DNA of 55,273 bases from Oxalobacteraceae bacterium. Its GTDB lineage: Bacteria; Pseudomonadota; Gammaproteobacteria; Burkholderiales; Burkholderiaceae_D. The notes under the pieces were generated by a model. It had not been told where the DNA came from and made no database searches. It was given only the letters and a program-made list of their open reading frames with translations. A program made the position numbers and the translations under genes. Every line of letters starts with the position of its first letter. Positions within the stretch are counted from its first letter, which is position 1. Below, one piece after another: positions 35,373 through 47,916 of this stretch. Location of the stretch: assembly GCA_021298555.1 (NCBI GenBank), contig JAJTGE010000003.1, forward strand, positions 1-55,273, read 5' to 3'.

Positions 35373-36767
35373 TCATTGAATATGCTGAGCGATTCGGTCC
35401 AGCACGACATTACGCCCAAACAGTGTCAATACGACGTCAACCGCAGGTGTCTGCAACTGACCTGTTACCAAAAGCCGCAAAGGCATAGCCAGCGTAGGCA
35501 TTTTCATCTGATGATCTGCTAAAACCTGCTTGATCAGGCCTGCAATCGCCTCTTTGCTCCACTCAATCGTAGGGGCTGTGTCCACAAACTGTTTTAACGC
35601 TGCGCGTGCAGGGTCGGTCAAATGTTGTGCCAATAAGGCAGGATCTGGTTTGGGCTGACGGTAAAACATCATCGCCGCATCAGCTAATTCATTCACGGTA
35701 TTGGCTCTGTCCTTAAGCACTGCAATGACGTCACTCAGCAGAGGGCCACCGGCTAGCTGGGCACCATCACGTTCCAACTCAGGCATCGCCAATGCAGCAA
35801 GTCGGGAGTTATCAGCGAGTTTTATGTAATGGTTGTTTAACCAAGCAAGTTTTTCTGGATTAAATTGTGCCGGGGATTTGGTGAGATTATCCAAATCAAA
35901 CCATGCGCAAAACTGATCCATCGTAAAAACTTCTTCATCGCCATGGCTCCAACCTAATCGAGCAAGATAGTTGAGCATAGCCTCAGGCAGGTAGCCTTGT
36001 GCAGGGTAGTCCATAACGCTCACAGCACCGTGACGTTTAGATAGTTTTTCGCCGTCTGATCCTAAAATCATGGGCACGTGTCCATACACTGGCAAAGTTG
36101 CCCCCAGAGCTTGCAAAATATTGATCTGGCGGGGTGTGTTATTGACATGATCGTCTCCACGTATGACGTGGGTGATGCGCATGTCCCAGTCATCCACCAC
36201 AACACAAAAATTGTAGGTCGGTGTACCGTCAGGCCGCGCAATCACCAGATCGTCTAACTCACGATTAGAAATCGTAATGCGACCCTTGACTGCGTCGTCC
36301 CAACTGACATCGCCATCAAGCGGATTACGAAAGCGCACGACAGGCTGACGGCCTTCGGGTATGGCAGGTAATTGCTTGCCAGGCTCGGGGCGCCAAGTAC
36401 CGTCATAACGGGGCTTGTCACCGGCCGCGCGCTGTCGTTCTCGCATAGCCTCGACTTCCTCTGGGGATGCATAGCAGTGGTAGGCTGTGCCCTCGGTCAG
36501 CATTTGTGCAATCACTGCGCGGTAGCGATCCATGTGCCGCATCTGATAAAACGGGCCCTCGTCATGATGCAAACCTAGCCATTGCATGCCGTCGATGATG
36601 GCTTGTACCGCTTCCGGGGTAGAACGCTCAAGATCAGTATCTTCTATACGTAATATGAATTTGCCATGGAAATGACGGGCATAAGCCCAGGAAAACAAGG
36701 CAGTTCGTGCGCCACCTAGGTGTAAATAGCCGGTGGGGCTGGGTGCAAAACGGGTACGTACGGTCAT
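35373..36767 (-). CDS. gltX: Glutamyl-tRNA synthetase
   Basis: 464 residues, class Ic aminoacyl-tRNA synthetase. HIGH-type motif is [20 protein letters not shown] near the N-terminus and the KMSKS-type motif [16 protein letters not shown] is near residue 240. [10 protein letters not shown] and [20 protein letters not shown] are further class I signatures. The C-terminal anticodon-binding domain is complete. The discriminating or non-discriminating state cannot be told. It is followed by tRNA-Ala and tRNA-Glu on the same strand and is divergent from metG. Confidence 0.98.
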   Translation of the reverse strand: MTVRTRFAPSPTGYLHLGGARTALFSWAYARHFHGKFILRIEDTDLERSTPEAVQAIIDGMQWLGLHHDEGPFYQMRHMDRYRAVIAQMLTEGTAYHCYASPEEVEAMRERQRAAGDKPRYDGTWRPEPGKQLPAIPEGRQPVVRFRNPLDGDVSWDDAVKGRITISNRELDDLVIARPDGTPTYNFCVVVDDWDMRITHVIRGDDHVNNTPRQINILQALGATLPVYGHVPMILGSDGEKLSKRHGAVSVMDYPAQGYLPEAMLNYLARLGWSHGDEEVFTMDQFCAWFDLDNLTKSPAQFNPEKLAWLNNHYIKLADNSRLAALAMPELERDGAQLAGGPLLSDVIAVLKDRANTVNELADAAMMFYRQPKPDPALLAQHLTDPARAALKQFVDTAPTIEWSKEAIAGLIKQVLADHQMKMPTLAMPLRLLVTGQLQTPAVDVVLTLFGRNVVLDRIAQHIQ

Positions 36768-36903
36768 TTGATGGGTAATTTAATGGGGTGATGGCGACCA
36801 TCCACGCGGTCGCCTTGAACAAAACGCTATTTTAGCGGTAGGCCCGATAATAAGGCCGCACTGATAGAATCCTGCTTTTGTTTCTATCTTCCAATCGACC
36901 GCC

Positions 36904-38973
36904 ATGAGCGTTGTCCCTCCAAATACCCATCCACGCACGCTGTTTGTCACCACCGCCCTGCCCTATGCCAACGGTGCATTCCATATTGGCCACATCATGG
37001 AATACATACAGGCAGATATCTGGGTGCGCTTTATGCGTATGCGTGGGCACGAAGTTCATTTTGTATGCGCCGACGATACGCATGGCGCGCCGATCATGAT
37101 TGCGGCTGAAAAGGCTGGAGTTACGCCTCAGGAGTTTGTTGCAAACATTGCTTCAGGTCGTAAGCAGTACCTGGATGGTTTTTACATCAGCTTTGATAAC
37201 TGGCATTCGACTGATGGCGTAGAAAATCACGAGCTTTCACAAGAAATATATCGCCGGCTACGTGACGACGCTAAATTGATAACGTCACGTTCTGTGGAAC
37301 AGTTTTTTGATCCGGTAAAAAATATGTTTTTACCGGATCGCTACATTAAGGGCGACTGCCCGAAATGCAGTACCAAAGATCAGTACGGTGATTCATGTGA
37401 AGTCTGTAGTGCCGTGTACGCACCTACCGATCTTAAAAATCCTTACTCCACATTGACTGGCGCAGCGCCAGTAATGAAATCGTCAGATCACTATTTCTTC
37501 CAGCTGTCTGACCCTAAGTGTGGTCAGTTTTTGCGCGACTGGGCCTTGGATCCTGAACGCTTACAGGCAGAAGTAGCCAACAAAGCGCGCGAGTGGTTAG
37601 AGAGTGATTCTGGTCTTGGTGACTGGGATATTAGCCGAGACGCGCCTTACTTCGGCATTGAGATTCCAGATGCGCCGGGCAAATATTTTTATGTTTGGCT
37701 AGATGCACCGATTGGTTATCTCGCGTCACTTAAAAACTATTTCAGTAAAACCGGGCGTGACTTTGAAGCGTTCATGGCCGACCCGGCCACTGAACAATAT
37801 CATTTCATTGGTAAAGATATTACGTACTTTCACACGCTGTTCTGGCCGGCAGTACTACATTTCGCTGGTATGAAAGTGCCCAATAATATTTTTGTACATG
37901 GCTTCATTACAGTTAGTGGTGAAAAAATGTCCAAGTCACGCGGGACCGGCATTTCGCCACTGCGCTACCTGGATGTAGGCATGAATCCCGAATGGATGCG
38001 TTACTACATAGCTGCCAAGTTAAATTCACATGTAGAAGATGTCGATTTTAATCCTGAAGATTTTGTTGCGCGAGTTAACAGCGACCTGATTGGTAAATAC
38101 ATTAACATCGCCAGCCGTGCTGCCGGATTCATCGCTAAAAAATTCGATGGCAAGCTGGGCATGACGTGGGCTAATGATGGCGATAGTTTTCTTTCTGCTC
38201 TGCGTGCAGCCGGCCCAGAGGTTGCTGCGCTTTACGAAGCCCGCGAATACGGCAAGGCACTGCGCACGGTCATGGAACAAGCCGATACTGTTAATGCCTA
38301 TGTCGATGCCAACAAGCCCTGGGAATTGGCGAAAGATGCTGCCAACAATGCCAAGCTTCAGGAAGTGTGTAGTCGTTTACTCGAAGCCTTCCGCATACTC
38401 ACAATTTACCTCAAGCCTGTACTGCCATCGTTGGCACTTCAAGTTGAACAGATGATGAATCTTGCTCCTTTAACCTGGTCGGACATCGTGCATGCCATGC
38501 CCGATCAGCACGCAATTAAACCGTATGCGCACCTAATGACGCGCGTGGAAGCTGCTATGTTGGATAAACTATTTGAACCATCAGTAGACGACGCTCCTGC
38601 ACCTGTAGCCACAGGCAATGAGCCACTCGCAGCTGAAATTTCTATTGATGATTTCTCTAAAATTGACTTGCGAATTGCAACGATCGTTGACTGCGAATTA
38701 GTAGAAGGCTCGGACAAGCTACTGCGCTTAACGCTGGATGTGGGTGAGGGTCGACTTCGTAATGTTTTCTCGGGCATTAAATCTGCCTACAAACCCGACG
38801 ATCTGAAAGGCAAGATGACAGTCGTGGTTGCCAATCTGGCACCACGCAAGATGAAATTCGGTGTCTCAGAGGGTATGGTTCTAGCGGCCTCAGCCGCTGA
38901 TGAGAAAGCAAATCCAGGTCTTTACATACTTGAACCATGGCCCGGCGCACAACCAGGCATGCGGATTCGATGA
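36904..38973 (+). CDS. metG: Methionyl-tRNA synthetase
   Basis: 689 residues, the long homodimeric form. HIGH motif [18 protein letters not shown]; zinc knuckle [22 protein letters not shown] motif [18 protein letters not shown]-terminal tRNA-binding (EMAP/Trbp111-like) domain from [20 protein letters not shown] to the end (about 580-689), which dimerises the enzyme. It lies in the order metG - DUF3460 gene - scpA - panC known to me from Burkholderiales. Confidence 0.98.
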   Translation: MSVVPPNTHPRTLFVTTALPYANGAFHIGHIMEYIQADIWVRFMRMRGHEVHFVCADDTHGAPIMIAAEKAGVTPQEFVANIASGRKQYLDGFYISFDNWHSTDGVENHELSQEIYRRLRDDAKLITSRSVEQFFDPVKNMFLPDRYIKGDCPKCSTKDQYGDSCEVCSAVYAPTDLKNPYSTLTGAAPVMKSSDHYFFQLSDPKCGQFLRDWALDPERLQAEVANKAREWLESDSGLGDWDISRDAPYFGIEIPDAPGKYFYVWLDAPIGYLASLKNYFSKTGRDFEAFMADPATEQYHFIGKDITYFHTLFWPAVLHFAGMKVPNNIFVHGFITVSGEKMSKSRGTGISPLRYLDVGMNPEWMRYYIAAKLNSHVEDVDFNPEDFVARVNSDLIGKYINIASRAAGFIAKKFDGKLGMTWANDGDSFLSALRAAGPEVAALYEAREYGKALRTVMEQADTVNAYVDANKPWELAKDAANNAKLQEVCSRLLEAFRILTIYLKPVLPSLALQVEQMMNLAPLTWSDIVHAMPDQHAIKPYAHLMTRVEAAMLDKLFEPSVDDAPAPVATGNEPLAAEISIDDFSKIDLRIATIVDCELVEGSDKLLRLTLDVGEGRLRNVFSGIKSAYKPDDLKGKMTVVVANLAPRKMKFGVSEGMVLAASAADEKANPGLYILEPWPGAQPGMRIR

Positions 38974-39033
38974 GAAAACCCTGGCGCGCGGTAAAATACG
39001 CCCCTTGTGCAACACGCTGCTGATCGGGTCACT

Positions 39034-39234
39034 ATGTTTAAGAAAAAAAATGGTTATGTCTCTGAATTTACTCAGTTTTTAGCTGAAATGAAAAATCAGG
39101 ATCCAGCCATTGAAGAAGGCCAGCGCAGCGGTCGCGCGCGGCTGTGGGACAAAGAACCGACCGACCTCGACAGTCAGCGTCGATTGCAGGAATCTCGCGT
39201 GAAACAGCAAGCCTACGTGTATCAACAGCATTAA
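39034..39234 (+). CDS. DUF3460 family protein
   Basis: 66 residues from the ATG at 39034. The sequence YVSEFTQFLAEMKNQDPAIE, then RARLWDKEPTDLD and RVKQQAYVYQQH, matches the DUF3460 pattern (xSDVTxFLxxLKxxxPxLE...LWDKxPxDLDxxRR...VxQQxYVYQ). The protein is soluble, charged, with no known function, and restricted in my recollection to betaproteobacteria. It sits between metG and scpA, its usual place; the scpA start follows 14 bases later. Confidence 0.9.
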   Translation: MFKKKNGYVSEFTQFLAEMKNQDPAIEEGQRSGRARLWDKEPTDLDSQRRLQESRVKQQAYVYQQH

Positions 39235-39248
39235 GTCGGTGCACACCA

Positions 39249-40079
39249 GTGAACATCGCAACTGAAACCACCGTTGACAGCACCCCCGATGTAATCGACG
39301 GTGTCGCGTTTGCTAAGCTCTATGGCGAACCGCTATTTAAGCTTCCCAACGATTTATACATTCCACCCGATGCACTTGAGGTTTTTCTCGAAGCCTTCGA
39401 AGGACCTCTTGACCTTTTGTTGTACCTGATCCGCAAGCAAAATTTCAATATTCTGGATATACCGCTGGCTCAAGTCACACTACAGTATCTGGAATACATA
39501 GAACAAATCAGAAAACGCAATCTGGAGTTGGCTGCAGATTACTTGCTGATGGCCGCTATGCTCATAGAAATCAAATCGCGCATGCTGCTGCCCATGAAAA
39601 AGGTACAGGGCGAGGAAGAAGTACTCGATCCGCGTGCAGAATTAGTTCGACGTCTGCTCGAATATGAGCAAATGAAACTGGCCGCATTTCAGCTCGATAC
39701 CTTGCCGCAAGTGGGTCGTGATTTTATACGCACACAAATCTTTGTTGATCACACGGTAGTTACGCGCTTCCCGGATGTGAATGTCGTTGATCTGCAGTCG
39801 GCATGGAATGATTTGCTACGCCGCGCCAAACTCACTGCACGCCATACTATCTCGCGCGAAGAACTATCGGTACGTGAGCACATGAGTTCCATACTGCGCC
39901 ATCTTCAGTCGGCTAAATTTGTTGAGTTTCATGATCTTTTTGATCCTACGCGCGGCGTCCCGGTCATCGTTGTTAATTTTATCGCTCTGCTTGAATTAGC
40001 CAAGGAAACCTTGATCGAAATAACTCAAGCTGAAGCTTTTGCTCCCATCTATGTCAGGCTCACTTACTCGCCTACATAG
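39249..40079 (+). CDS. scpA: Segregation and condensation protein A
   Basis: About 276 residues from a GTG at 39249; an earlier in-frame ATG at 39144 would overlap the DUF3460 gene by 91 bases and adds a non-family segment. Kleisin features are EAFEGPLDLLLYLIRKQNFN, ILDIPLAQVTLQYLEYIEQI, ADYLLMAAMLIEIKSRMLLP, and a C-terminal winged helix (VPVIVVNFIALLELAKETLI). ScpA bridges SMC heads with ScpB in chromosome condensation. scpB is not in this window. Confidence 0.93.
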   Translation: MNIATETTVDSTPDVIDGVAFAKLYGEPLFKLPNDLYIPPDALEVFLEAFEGPLDLLLYLIRKQNFNILDIPLAQVTLQYLEYIEQIRKRNLELAADYLLMAAMLIEIKSRMLLPMKKVQGEEEVLDPRAELVRRLLEYEQMKLAAFQLDTLPQVGRDFIRTQIFVDHTVVTRFPDVNVVDLQSAWNDLLRRAKLTARHTISREELSVREHMSSILRHLQSAKFVEFHDLFDPTRGVPVIVVNFIALLELAKETLIEITQAEAFAPIYVRLTYSPT

Positions 40080-40140
40080 CGAGAATTCAATCAGTGATAT
40101 GGCCACTGGTCGCATCAACATGATTTATCTTGGCATCTGA

Positions 40141-41888
<1,748 letters not shown>

Positions 41889-41945
41889 AGCTCTAGGCTT
41901 ACACAAACCTACCAATCTATAAAAATTTCATACTGGAGCTGCGCA

Positions 41946-42359
41946 ATGAACCCAATTAACTCAACAGAGATTCAAGCCAAACTAAAAGGGACCTTACCAG
42001 AGCTTTTGGGTTTTGAAGTCCGCGCTATTGATGAGCATGGACTGACCGCAAGTTTTGATGTGCAGCCTCATCATCTTGCACCGAATGGATATCTGCATGC
42101 GGCGTCTATCGTGATGCTAGCCGATAGTGCTTGCGGTATGGGTTGTATGTTGAATCTACCAGAGGGTGCGCTGAGCTTCACAACGATAGAGCTTAAAAGT
42201 AATCATCTGGGCACTGCGCGTGAAGGTCGAATCGAATGCCATGCAAAGCCTGTACATAAAGGAAGAACGACCCAGGTATGGGATGCTTCAGTAACAGCCA
42301 ATGGCAAAACATTAGCGCTATTTCGCTGCACACAGATGGTACTTTGGCCTACTGCCTAA
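41946..42359 (+). CDS. PaaI-like hotdog-fold thioesterase
   Basis: 137 residues. Hotdog helix and catalytic region: HHLAPNGYLHAASIVMLADS, then ACGMGCMLNLPEGALSFTTI and ELKSNHLGTAREGRIECHAK; the Asp in LADSACG is the likely catalytic acid. Family members hydrolyse acyl- or aryl-CoA esters. TGGAGCTGCGCA precedes the ATG. The substrate is unknown. Confidence 0.9.
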   Translation: MNPINSTEIQAKLKGTLPELLGFEVRAIDEHGLTASFDVQPHHLAPNGYLHAASIVMLADSACGMGCMLNLPEGALSFTTIELKSNHLGTAREGRIECHAKPVHKGRTTQVWDASVTANGKTLALFRCTQMVLWPTA

Positions 42360-42426
42360 ATACCCTGTGCCATGGTGTGATTTTGTGCCTTTAAATTAGT
42401 GAGATTAATGAGCAATTAGAGCGCTA

Positions 42427-43167
42427 TTAATACGCCATCCAGTGCTGGCCCTCGCGGCGAAAGCCACAGCTAAACACTACACCTAACCGCGCTTCATCAA
42501 GCACCTCTTCAACCGGCCCTTGCCAGTGCTGCTGCTCACCTATGAGCAGTACATGCGTAGCAAAATTAGCGGCATGGTTAATGTCATGACAGCTAGCTAT
42601 CACGGCATGTTGCTTGGCAAGCTCGCATAATAGCCGCATAATTTTTAATTGATAAGCCACATCCTGATGCGAGGTTGGCTCGTCCAGTAACATCAACCCG
42701 GGTGATTGCACCATGAGAGCTGCAAGAGCTACTCTCTGCCGCTCACCGCTAGATAATTCGGTGATACTAGCGTTAACTTTTTCTTCGAGATCTACGCGCT
42801 GTAAGGCATGTATCACTGCATCGCTGTCAGCAACCGTATCCCAGCTTTTACCTGATCGATAGGGTGTCCTCGCTATTGAAACCACATTAAAAACTGACTC
42901 ATTAAACGCATCCATGTGTGATTGCAACATCAACCCACGACAACGTGATAACGTCAACGCATCAAGCTCAGTAATATTTTTTTCATTCAGCGAAATCTCA
43001 CCTTTGGTCGGCGCAGCCGCACCGGCCAGAGTATGTAGTAAGCTCGTTTTACCAGCACCATTTTTACCTAGTACACACCAAAACTCTCCACGCTGAACTT
43101 GCCAGTCCAGTTTTTCGATCAAGGTACGCTGATCAGTACTGATGCATAGCTGTCGGGTCTTCAACAT
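42427..43167 (-). CDS. btuD: ABC transporter ATPase, BtuD-like
   Basis: 246 residues. Walker A GKNGAGKTSLLHTLAG, Q-loop region LMLQSHMDAF, signature ITELSSGERQRVALAALMVQ, Walker B LMLLDEPTSHQDV, switch His in ASCHDINHAANFATH. It powers vitamin B12 import with BtuC. Its start overlaps the btuC stop (TAATG), showing coupling. It is the last gene of the btuB-C-D operon behind a cobalamin riboswitch. Confidence 0.93.
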   Translation of the reverse strand: MLKTRQLCISTDQRTLIEKLDWQVQRGEFWCVLGKNGAGKTSLLHTLAGAAAPTKGEISLNEKNITELDALTLSRCRGLMLQSHMDAFNESVFNVVSIARTPYRSGKSWDTVADSDAVIHALQRVDLEEKVNASITELSSGERQRVALAALMVQSPGLMLLDEPTSHQDVAYQLKIMRLLCELAKQHAVIASCHDINHAANFATHVLLIGEQQHWQGPVEEVLDEARLGVVFSCGFRREGQHWMAY

Positions 43168-44150
43168 TAGCGGCTTCGCGTAAGCAAGACTAAAAACACA
43201 GGCACACCCACTATGGAGGTGATGACGCCTACAGGTAACTGCACTGGCGCTGCAATGCTTCGTGCGATTAAATCAGCCAGACACAATACGGCTCCACCCA
43301 CCAATGCAGAGGCTGGCAATAGTAAGCGCTGATCATTTCCTACAACAAGACGCAATGCATGCGGAACAACCAAACCAACGAATCCTATTGTCCCTGCAAC
43401 TGAAACAGCTGTAGCAGTCGTAAATGCAGCAACCAATAAGGTCGCGTTTCGTAATTGATGGGTGGGCACGCCTAGCAAAAATGCTGTTAGCTCGCCATGC
43501 GAGAGCACATTTAGTCCAACGGCATTGTGTATCGACCACACCATGGCAAGCGCTAACATTAACCAGACTGGCCAGATTAATTCACTAGCTTCAAGATCTC
43601 CCATGAGCCAAAACAAGGCGCCCCGCAAGCTAGTGTCATCGGACAGCGACAGTAGCAATGTGATTAATGCACCTGAAGCTGCAGCAATCATTACGCCTGT
43701 CAGTATCAAGCGTAAGCCGGCCTGGGTGTCATTGATCCGCTGACGACTACTGATCAGTGACGGATAAGCCAGACCGAACAACAATGCCGTCGCAAGCAAC
43801 GCCCCCACGAATGCGCCCACATGCAAACCATAGGTCATCAATGTCGCTGGTAATAGCCACGTTAAGCCTAATGCGCCGGCGGCAGCTCCACCCGATATAC
43901 CCAACACATAGGGATCGGCCAGTGGGTTACGCAATACAAGCTGCATAAGCGCACCGGATAACGCCAGTGAAGCCCCAACCGCAAATGCAGATAATGCACG
44001 CGGCATTCGTACTAGCCACATCATGTCTGTCGTTGATGCGGGTATCGCGCAACCGCTTGCACCGCACAATCCAGCAATTATCATCGCTGCTATGGCTATA
44101 CATACCAACAGAAATAATACTGTCTTGCTATTTTGTGACATGACATTCAT
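43167..44150 (-). CDS. btuC: ABC transporter permease, BtuC/FecCD family
   Basis: 327 residues with about nine or ten membrane helices. Family blocks: VRMPRALSAFAVGASLALSG, LMQLVLRNPLADPYVLGISG / GAAAGALGLTWLL, and GTIGFVGLVVPHALRLVVGN, the cytoplasmic loop that contacts the ATPase. It is 12 bases after btuB and overlaps btuD by one base. The B12 assignment comes from the operon and riboswitch. Confidence 0.93.
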   Translation of the reverse strand: MNVMSQNSKTVLFLLVCIAIAAMIIAGLCGASGCAIPASTTDMMWLVRMPRALSAFAVGASLALSGALMQLVLRNPLADPYVLGISGGAAAGALGLTWLLPATLMTYGLHVGAFVGALLATALLFGLAYPSLISSRQRINDTQAGLRLILTGVMIAAASGALITLLLSLSDDTSLRGALFWLMGDLEASELIWPVWLMLALAMVWSIHNAVGLNVLSHGELTAFLLGVPTHQLRNATLLVAAFTTATAVSVAGTIGFVGLVVPHALRLVVGNDQRLLLPASALVGGAVLCLADLIARSIAAPVQLPVGVITSIVGVPVFLVLLTRSR

Positions 44151-44162
44151 GACATTAACCGA

Positions 44163-46028
44163 TTATGGCTGCCAGTTAAGACCAACGAATACACCACGCG
44201 GTACTTGGTTAAAACCCCAGGCAGTCTGATAATTTGCATCAAATAAATTTTCTATTCGACCATAAACAGTAAGTTTTTTATCAACCTGATAGCGCGCTGT
44301 TAAATTCGCCAGCCAATAGGCTTGGAGCGATGTGGAGACATCCGACCGTGGACCCGTATACGACACATCACCGCCTATGCGCCATTGATTAATTTTTGTC
44401 GCAGCACCGAGCGAACCCAAAACAGCAGGACGCCGCGTCAAACGTTCATCTGTACTTAAATCTATAGGATCTTGCAGAGTCAAACCAGCACGTAATTCCC
44501 ATCTGGAGTAATACTGCATTGCACTTAATTCAAACCCTTGATTACGCGTATTTTTAACGTTTCTGAGCTGTCCATCTCCAGTCGCAGAGTTGGTTGTTAC
44601 CCACAGAAATTGATCGGAAGTCCTTGTCTCAAACACAGTAGCACGCACCACCGATGGGCCACTGCTGTATTGAATACCGGCTTCAGCTGATCGTGCATAT
44701 TCTGGCTTTAATGCAGAATTTCCATAGGCTCCGTATAGATATCCCAATGGCGGTGCGCTAAAGGCGTTCGACAAATTAGCTATCAACTTAAAATCTTGAT
44801 CGATCTGAAAACCATAACCCACATACCCTGTTGTTGCAGACAGATTTCCTGTCTCATCCTGACGGGCGTTCAATTGCCATTGGTGACGATCTATCAACCC
44901 TTCCAGACCTCCGAATACACTGTACGCATTACGCTGGTACGCCTCTGCTGATCCATATGCGTTGCTCGAGAAACGTTGCCACTGATGATTGGTACCGGCC
45001 GTCGCTCGCCAGTTCGGTGACAACATAATCTCATTACTCCATTCAGCAATTTGCGTTCTAGATTGATACCGGCTGCGGCTTGAGGTGGTTGAGTATTCAC
45101 GATTGGTGTTGTCATCAGCCAGATCTGCCATGGATAAACGCGAGGTCCACGTATCACTGATACGATTATTGCTAAAGATGGTGTAGGAGCTAATCTCGGT
45201 GCGACTAAGGTGGCGATCGGTGGCTAAACCATACCCACTATCGAAGTCGGATTTACCAACGGCATTGGTGAAACGCAGACCAATCTCATGACCCTCAGAC
45301 CAGGATTTTGCCAACGAACCACTTACACTTTGATTACGATAACCATCACGATCAGGGTTGGCAGATAAATACTGACGTGTATTTACAGCAGTAATTCCCT
45401 TGGTAACATAATCCGATACTGTTAAACCATAAGTAAGCCCGTCTGCGCTACCGCGAGCAGAAGCCGATATCCTTTGTGTATTCCTTGAACCCACCTCGAC
45501 TGAGCCAGAGATACCCGGAGCTCCCGATGCCGCCTTGGTAAAAATTTGTATAACTCCACCCACGGCACCTGAGCCGTAAATACTCGACACATTACCTCGC
45601 ACGACTTCAATTCTATCGATCTGATCTAGCATCATGTGTTCGATGCTGACCGTACCAGTTGCATCCTGCTTGGTCATGGGCACACCATCAATCACAACCA
45701 ACGTCTGCCGTGTATCTGTACCACGCAAGAACATACCAGTCGCAGAACCTACGCCACCGCTTTGCGTGATTTGTAAGCCAGCTTCTCTGGCCAACAACGC
45801 AGGTAAATCAATTGCCTGACTATCGCGTATCTGCTGCGATGTGATAACGGTTGTATGGAGTAATGCTTCACTTTGCAATTGTGGAGTTCGTGTAGCGGTT
45901 ACAACCACGGGTGGCAATGAAGGTTTATCTTCGTAGGAAAACGCAGACTGGGAAAACGCAATGGAGAGTGATGAGACGAGCAGCGACAAACGCGTGCCGT
46001 ATAAAGCATGTTTAGTTTTGGTATTCAT
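44163..46028 (-). CDS. btuB: TonB-dependent vitamin B12 receptor, BtuB-like
   Basis: 621 residues. Signal peptide to about residue 31 (SQSAFS), TonB box PPVVVTATRT, plug domain with LLAREAGLQITQSGGVGSAT, GMFLRGTDTRQTLVVIDGVP, and IEVVRGNVSSIYGSGAVGGV; then a 22-strand barrel ending NQVPRGVFVGLNWQP with the usual terminal-strand pattern. It is the outer-membrane entry for cobalamin. A cobalamin riboswitch in its leader supports the substrate call. It is first of btuB-C-D. Confidence 0.96.
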   Translation of the reverse strand: MNTKTKHALYGTRLSLLVSSLSIAFSQSAFSYEDKPSLPPVVVTATRTPQLQSEALLHTTVITSQQIRDSQAIDLPALLAREAGLQITQSGGVGSATGMFLRGTDTRQTLVVIDGVPMTKQDATGTVSIEHMMLDQIDRIEVVRGNVSSIYGSGAVGGVIQIFTKAASGAPGISGSVEVGSRNTQRISASARGSADGLTYGLTVSDYVTKGITAVNTRQYLSANPDRDGYRNQSVSGSLAKSWSEGHEIGLRFTNAVGKSDFDSGYGLATDRHLSRTEISSYTIFSNNRISDTWTSRLSMADLADDNTNREYSTTSSRSRYQSRTQIAEWSNEIMLSPNWRATAGTNHQWQRFSSNAYGSAEAYQRNAYSVFGGLEGLIDRHQWQLNARQDETGNLSATTGYVGYGFQIDQDFKLIANLSNAFSAPPLGYLYGAYGNSALKPEYARSAEAGIQYSSGPSVVRATVFETRTSDQFLWVTTNSATGDGQLRNVKNTRNQGFELSAMQYYSRWELRAGLTLQDPIDLSTDERLTRRPAVLGSLGAATKINQWRIGGDVSYTGPRSDVSTSLQAYWLANLTARYQVDKKLTVYGRIENLFDANYQTAWGFNQVPRGVFVGLNWQP

Positions 46029-46171
46029 TATTTTTCAGGATAGTGTCGTCCACCTGCCTCCCCGCAAGTAGACCTACCAGGAAGACGTCACGAGACTATC
46101 GGGCGAAAATATGCCGAGCCAAGCTCAACACATTTGCGGTCCGACGAACATCACCCCGTGTCGTCACTCCC

Positions 46172-46371
46172 ACCTGTCATGGCCGGTATCCGGGCTAACA
46201 AGCATCTGTTTCGCCTTCCCATGCATTAGACACAGTGGCTTTCGAAACAGATTGCATGGCGATCCATGCGCTTGCTTACCGTTGCGGGGGCAGCACACGT
46301 TGGAATCAGCTAACTAGCTGAATCTTCGTGTTTCCCGTTTAACTGCCCGTCGGAACCGACGAGCGAGCACC
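46172..46371 (-). ncRNA. Cobalamin riboswitch
   Basis: In the btuB leader, on the minus strand, the conserved blocks appear in order: GGTGCTCGCTC (P1/P2 side), CGGGAAACACGAAG, GTGCTGCCCCCGCAACGGTA, AAAGCCACTGTGT (the B12-box type GCCACTG), ATGGGAAGGCGAAACAG, and AGCCCGGATACCGGCCATGA near the 3' side. The spacing fits an AdoCbl-type aptamer. About 140 bases separate it from the btuB start, room for an expression platform. When B12 is bound it should reduce btuBCD expression. TTGACG-N17-CTAAAC just upstream is a weak promoter candidate. Confidence 0.93.
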
Positions 46372-46521
46372 AAAACAAGTCGAGTTTAGGCGACGATAGC
46401 CGTGGTCGTCAACGTCAATGATTGACATCCCAAGTAAATGCTAACTCGAGGAGGGACTAACTGAATTAGTATCTCTCTAAACCCATTAAACTTCTAAAAA
46501 ATAAAAAAGAGGAAGATACAA

Positions 46522-47391
46522 ATGCACACGCCATCCAATACCAGTCAATCACTGACTAGTTACTACAGCCAGCAATACAACGCTCGTGCGTCTATACCAG
46601 ATCATCCCGATATCTTTACCCGCTGGCAGCGCGACTCGGCCCTAGCTCGCAGAACCAATGCCGGTTTACTGGACGTTTCTTATGGCCCCGCCGCTGGCGA
46701 GCGGTTAGATTTTTTCCCTGCACACAAAAGCTCTGCACCCTTGCTGGTATTTATTCACGGTGGTTGGTGGCGCTCGCTCGATAAATCTGACTTTAGTTTT
46801 CTGGTACCTGGCTATCTGCAAGAGGGTTTTAATGTTGCGCTGACAAATTACACGCTAGCGCCCCATGCGACCCTAGAAGAAATAACTCAACAGCAGTGCC
46901 GCGCCTTGGCATGGCTTTATCGTCAAGCGGAGCATTATGACTATGACCCACAAAGAATAGTGGTTGCCGGCCACTCTGCAGGTGGACACTTAGCTGCAAT
47001 GATGATGGCTGCCATGTGGCCTGTATGGTCAGATGAACTGCCCGTCGATTTAGTGAAGGCTGGCGTGCTGCTGTCTGGCTTGTTTGATCTGGAAGCTATT
47101 CAGCACGTCGATTTTGTGGCAAATGATTTGCAGCTAAGTGAAGAATGTGTCAGCCGTCTCTCACCCGCTTGGATGCCACAATCACACCCTGCTCCGTTTA
47201 TTACCTCGGTGGGCGATCTTGAGTCCGAAGAATTTAAACGCCAAAACCAACTGATTTCAGAAAGCTGGTTTGAAAGCCACAGGCACGACGTTCTGCTGGA
47301 TGGCTATAACCATTTGACTATTTGTGATGCCTTTGGCACGCCGGGTCATCCCTTGTTTGAATCTACATGCGATTTGATACACACGCTGTAG
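46522..47391 (+). CDS. Alpha/beta hydrolase, kynurenine formamidase-like
   Basis: 289 residues. Oxyanion motif VFIHGGWWRSLDKSDFSFLV, nucleophile elbow VVAGHSAGGHLAAMMMAAMW, and a C-terminal His in DGYNHLTICDAF complete a Ser-Asp-His triad. The HGGWW and KxxFxFL wording resembles arylformamidase/HSL-type enzymes. The ribosome site is GAGGAAG. No other tryptophan-degradation genes are nearby, so the substrate stays open. Confidence 0.88.
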   Translation: MHTPSNTSQSLTSYYSQQYNARASIPDHPDIFTRWQRDSALARRTNAGLLDVSYGPAAGERLDFFPAHKSSAPLLVFIHGGWWRSLDKSDFSFLVPGYLQEGFNVALTNYTLAPHATLEEITQQQCRALAWLYRQAEHYDYDPQRIVVAGHSAGGHLAAMMMAAMWPVWSDELPVDLVKAGVLLSGLFDLEAIQHVDFVANDLQLSEECVSRLSPAWMPQSHPAPFITSVGDLESEEFKRQNQLISESWFESHRHDVLLDGYNHLTICDAFGTPGHPLFESTCDLIHTL

Positions 47392-47436
47392 CAGGTTTCT
47401 GCATCGCAGTAGAACAACTACCCTGCCCGCAAGAAT

Positions 47437-47916
47437 TTACAGCGGGTCAGGGGGGTAATCGCGTATCATTTTTTGTCGCAAAGTCTCCTGAAACTCAGTG
47501 GCTAGCAAGACTTCTCTCAACAAATAAATAAAACTGGCCGTAAGCGACATCATAGCCAGAACAAATAACCCCGCAATGGGCGTCACCAAACGCAAATCCA
47601 GGGCATCGGCAACAAACAAAACTGCCACCACCAGACAGATCAGCAAAGCGCATAGCGTTGAGAGGAATATTGCGCGATTGATCTTGCTGGCACGCCGAAA
47701 CAAGATATCTAGCTCATCAAAGGCTGCTAGCCTGGCTTTGGCGGACACTGAGGGCAATGCATCTTGCAATCGTTCATCCAGCTCTCTGGTTCGGTCAATG
47801 ATTCGCGCCAATCGATTCGTGAGTACCAGCATGTTCGTACCCACACCGGTCAGCAAAAAGACCGGAGCAATCGCTAATTGAATAATGTGACCTATCTCAC
47901 CAGGTTGGATACTCAT
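47437..47916 (-). CDS. DUF2721 family membrane protein
   Basis: 159 residues with three predicted membrane segments: IIQLAIAPVFLLTGVGTNML, RAIFLSTLCALLICLVVAVL and VTPIAGLFVLAMMSLTASFI. Between them is RLARIIDRTRELDERLQDAL, the DUF2721 hallmark. Function unknown. A GC-rich hairpin (47421-47453) overlaps the stop codon region but lacks a T-run. The gene converges with the alpha/beta hydrolase gene. Confidence 0.9.
   Translation of the reverse strand: MSIQPGEIGHIIQLAIAPVFLLTGVGTNMLVLTNRLARIIDRTRELDERLQDALPSVSAKARLAAFDELDILFRRASKINRAIFLSTLCALLICLVVAVLFVADALDLRLVTPIAGLFVLAMMSLTASFIYLLREVLLATEFQETLRQKMIRDYPPDPL

Noticed and set aside
47421-47453. GC-rich hairpin as a terminator between convergent genes
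   Set aside because: A good stem with one bulge but no T-run on either strand, and it overlaps the end of the DUF2721 coding sequence.
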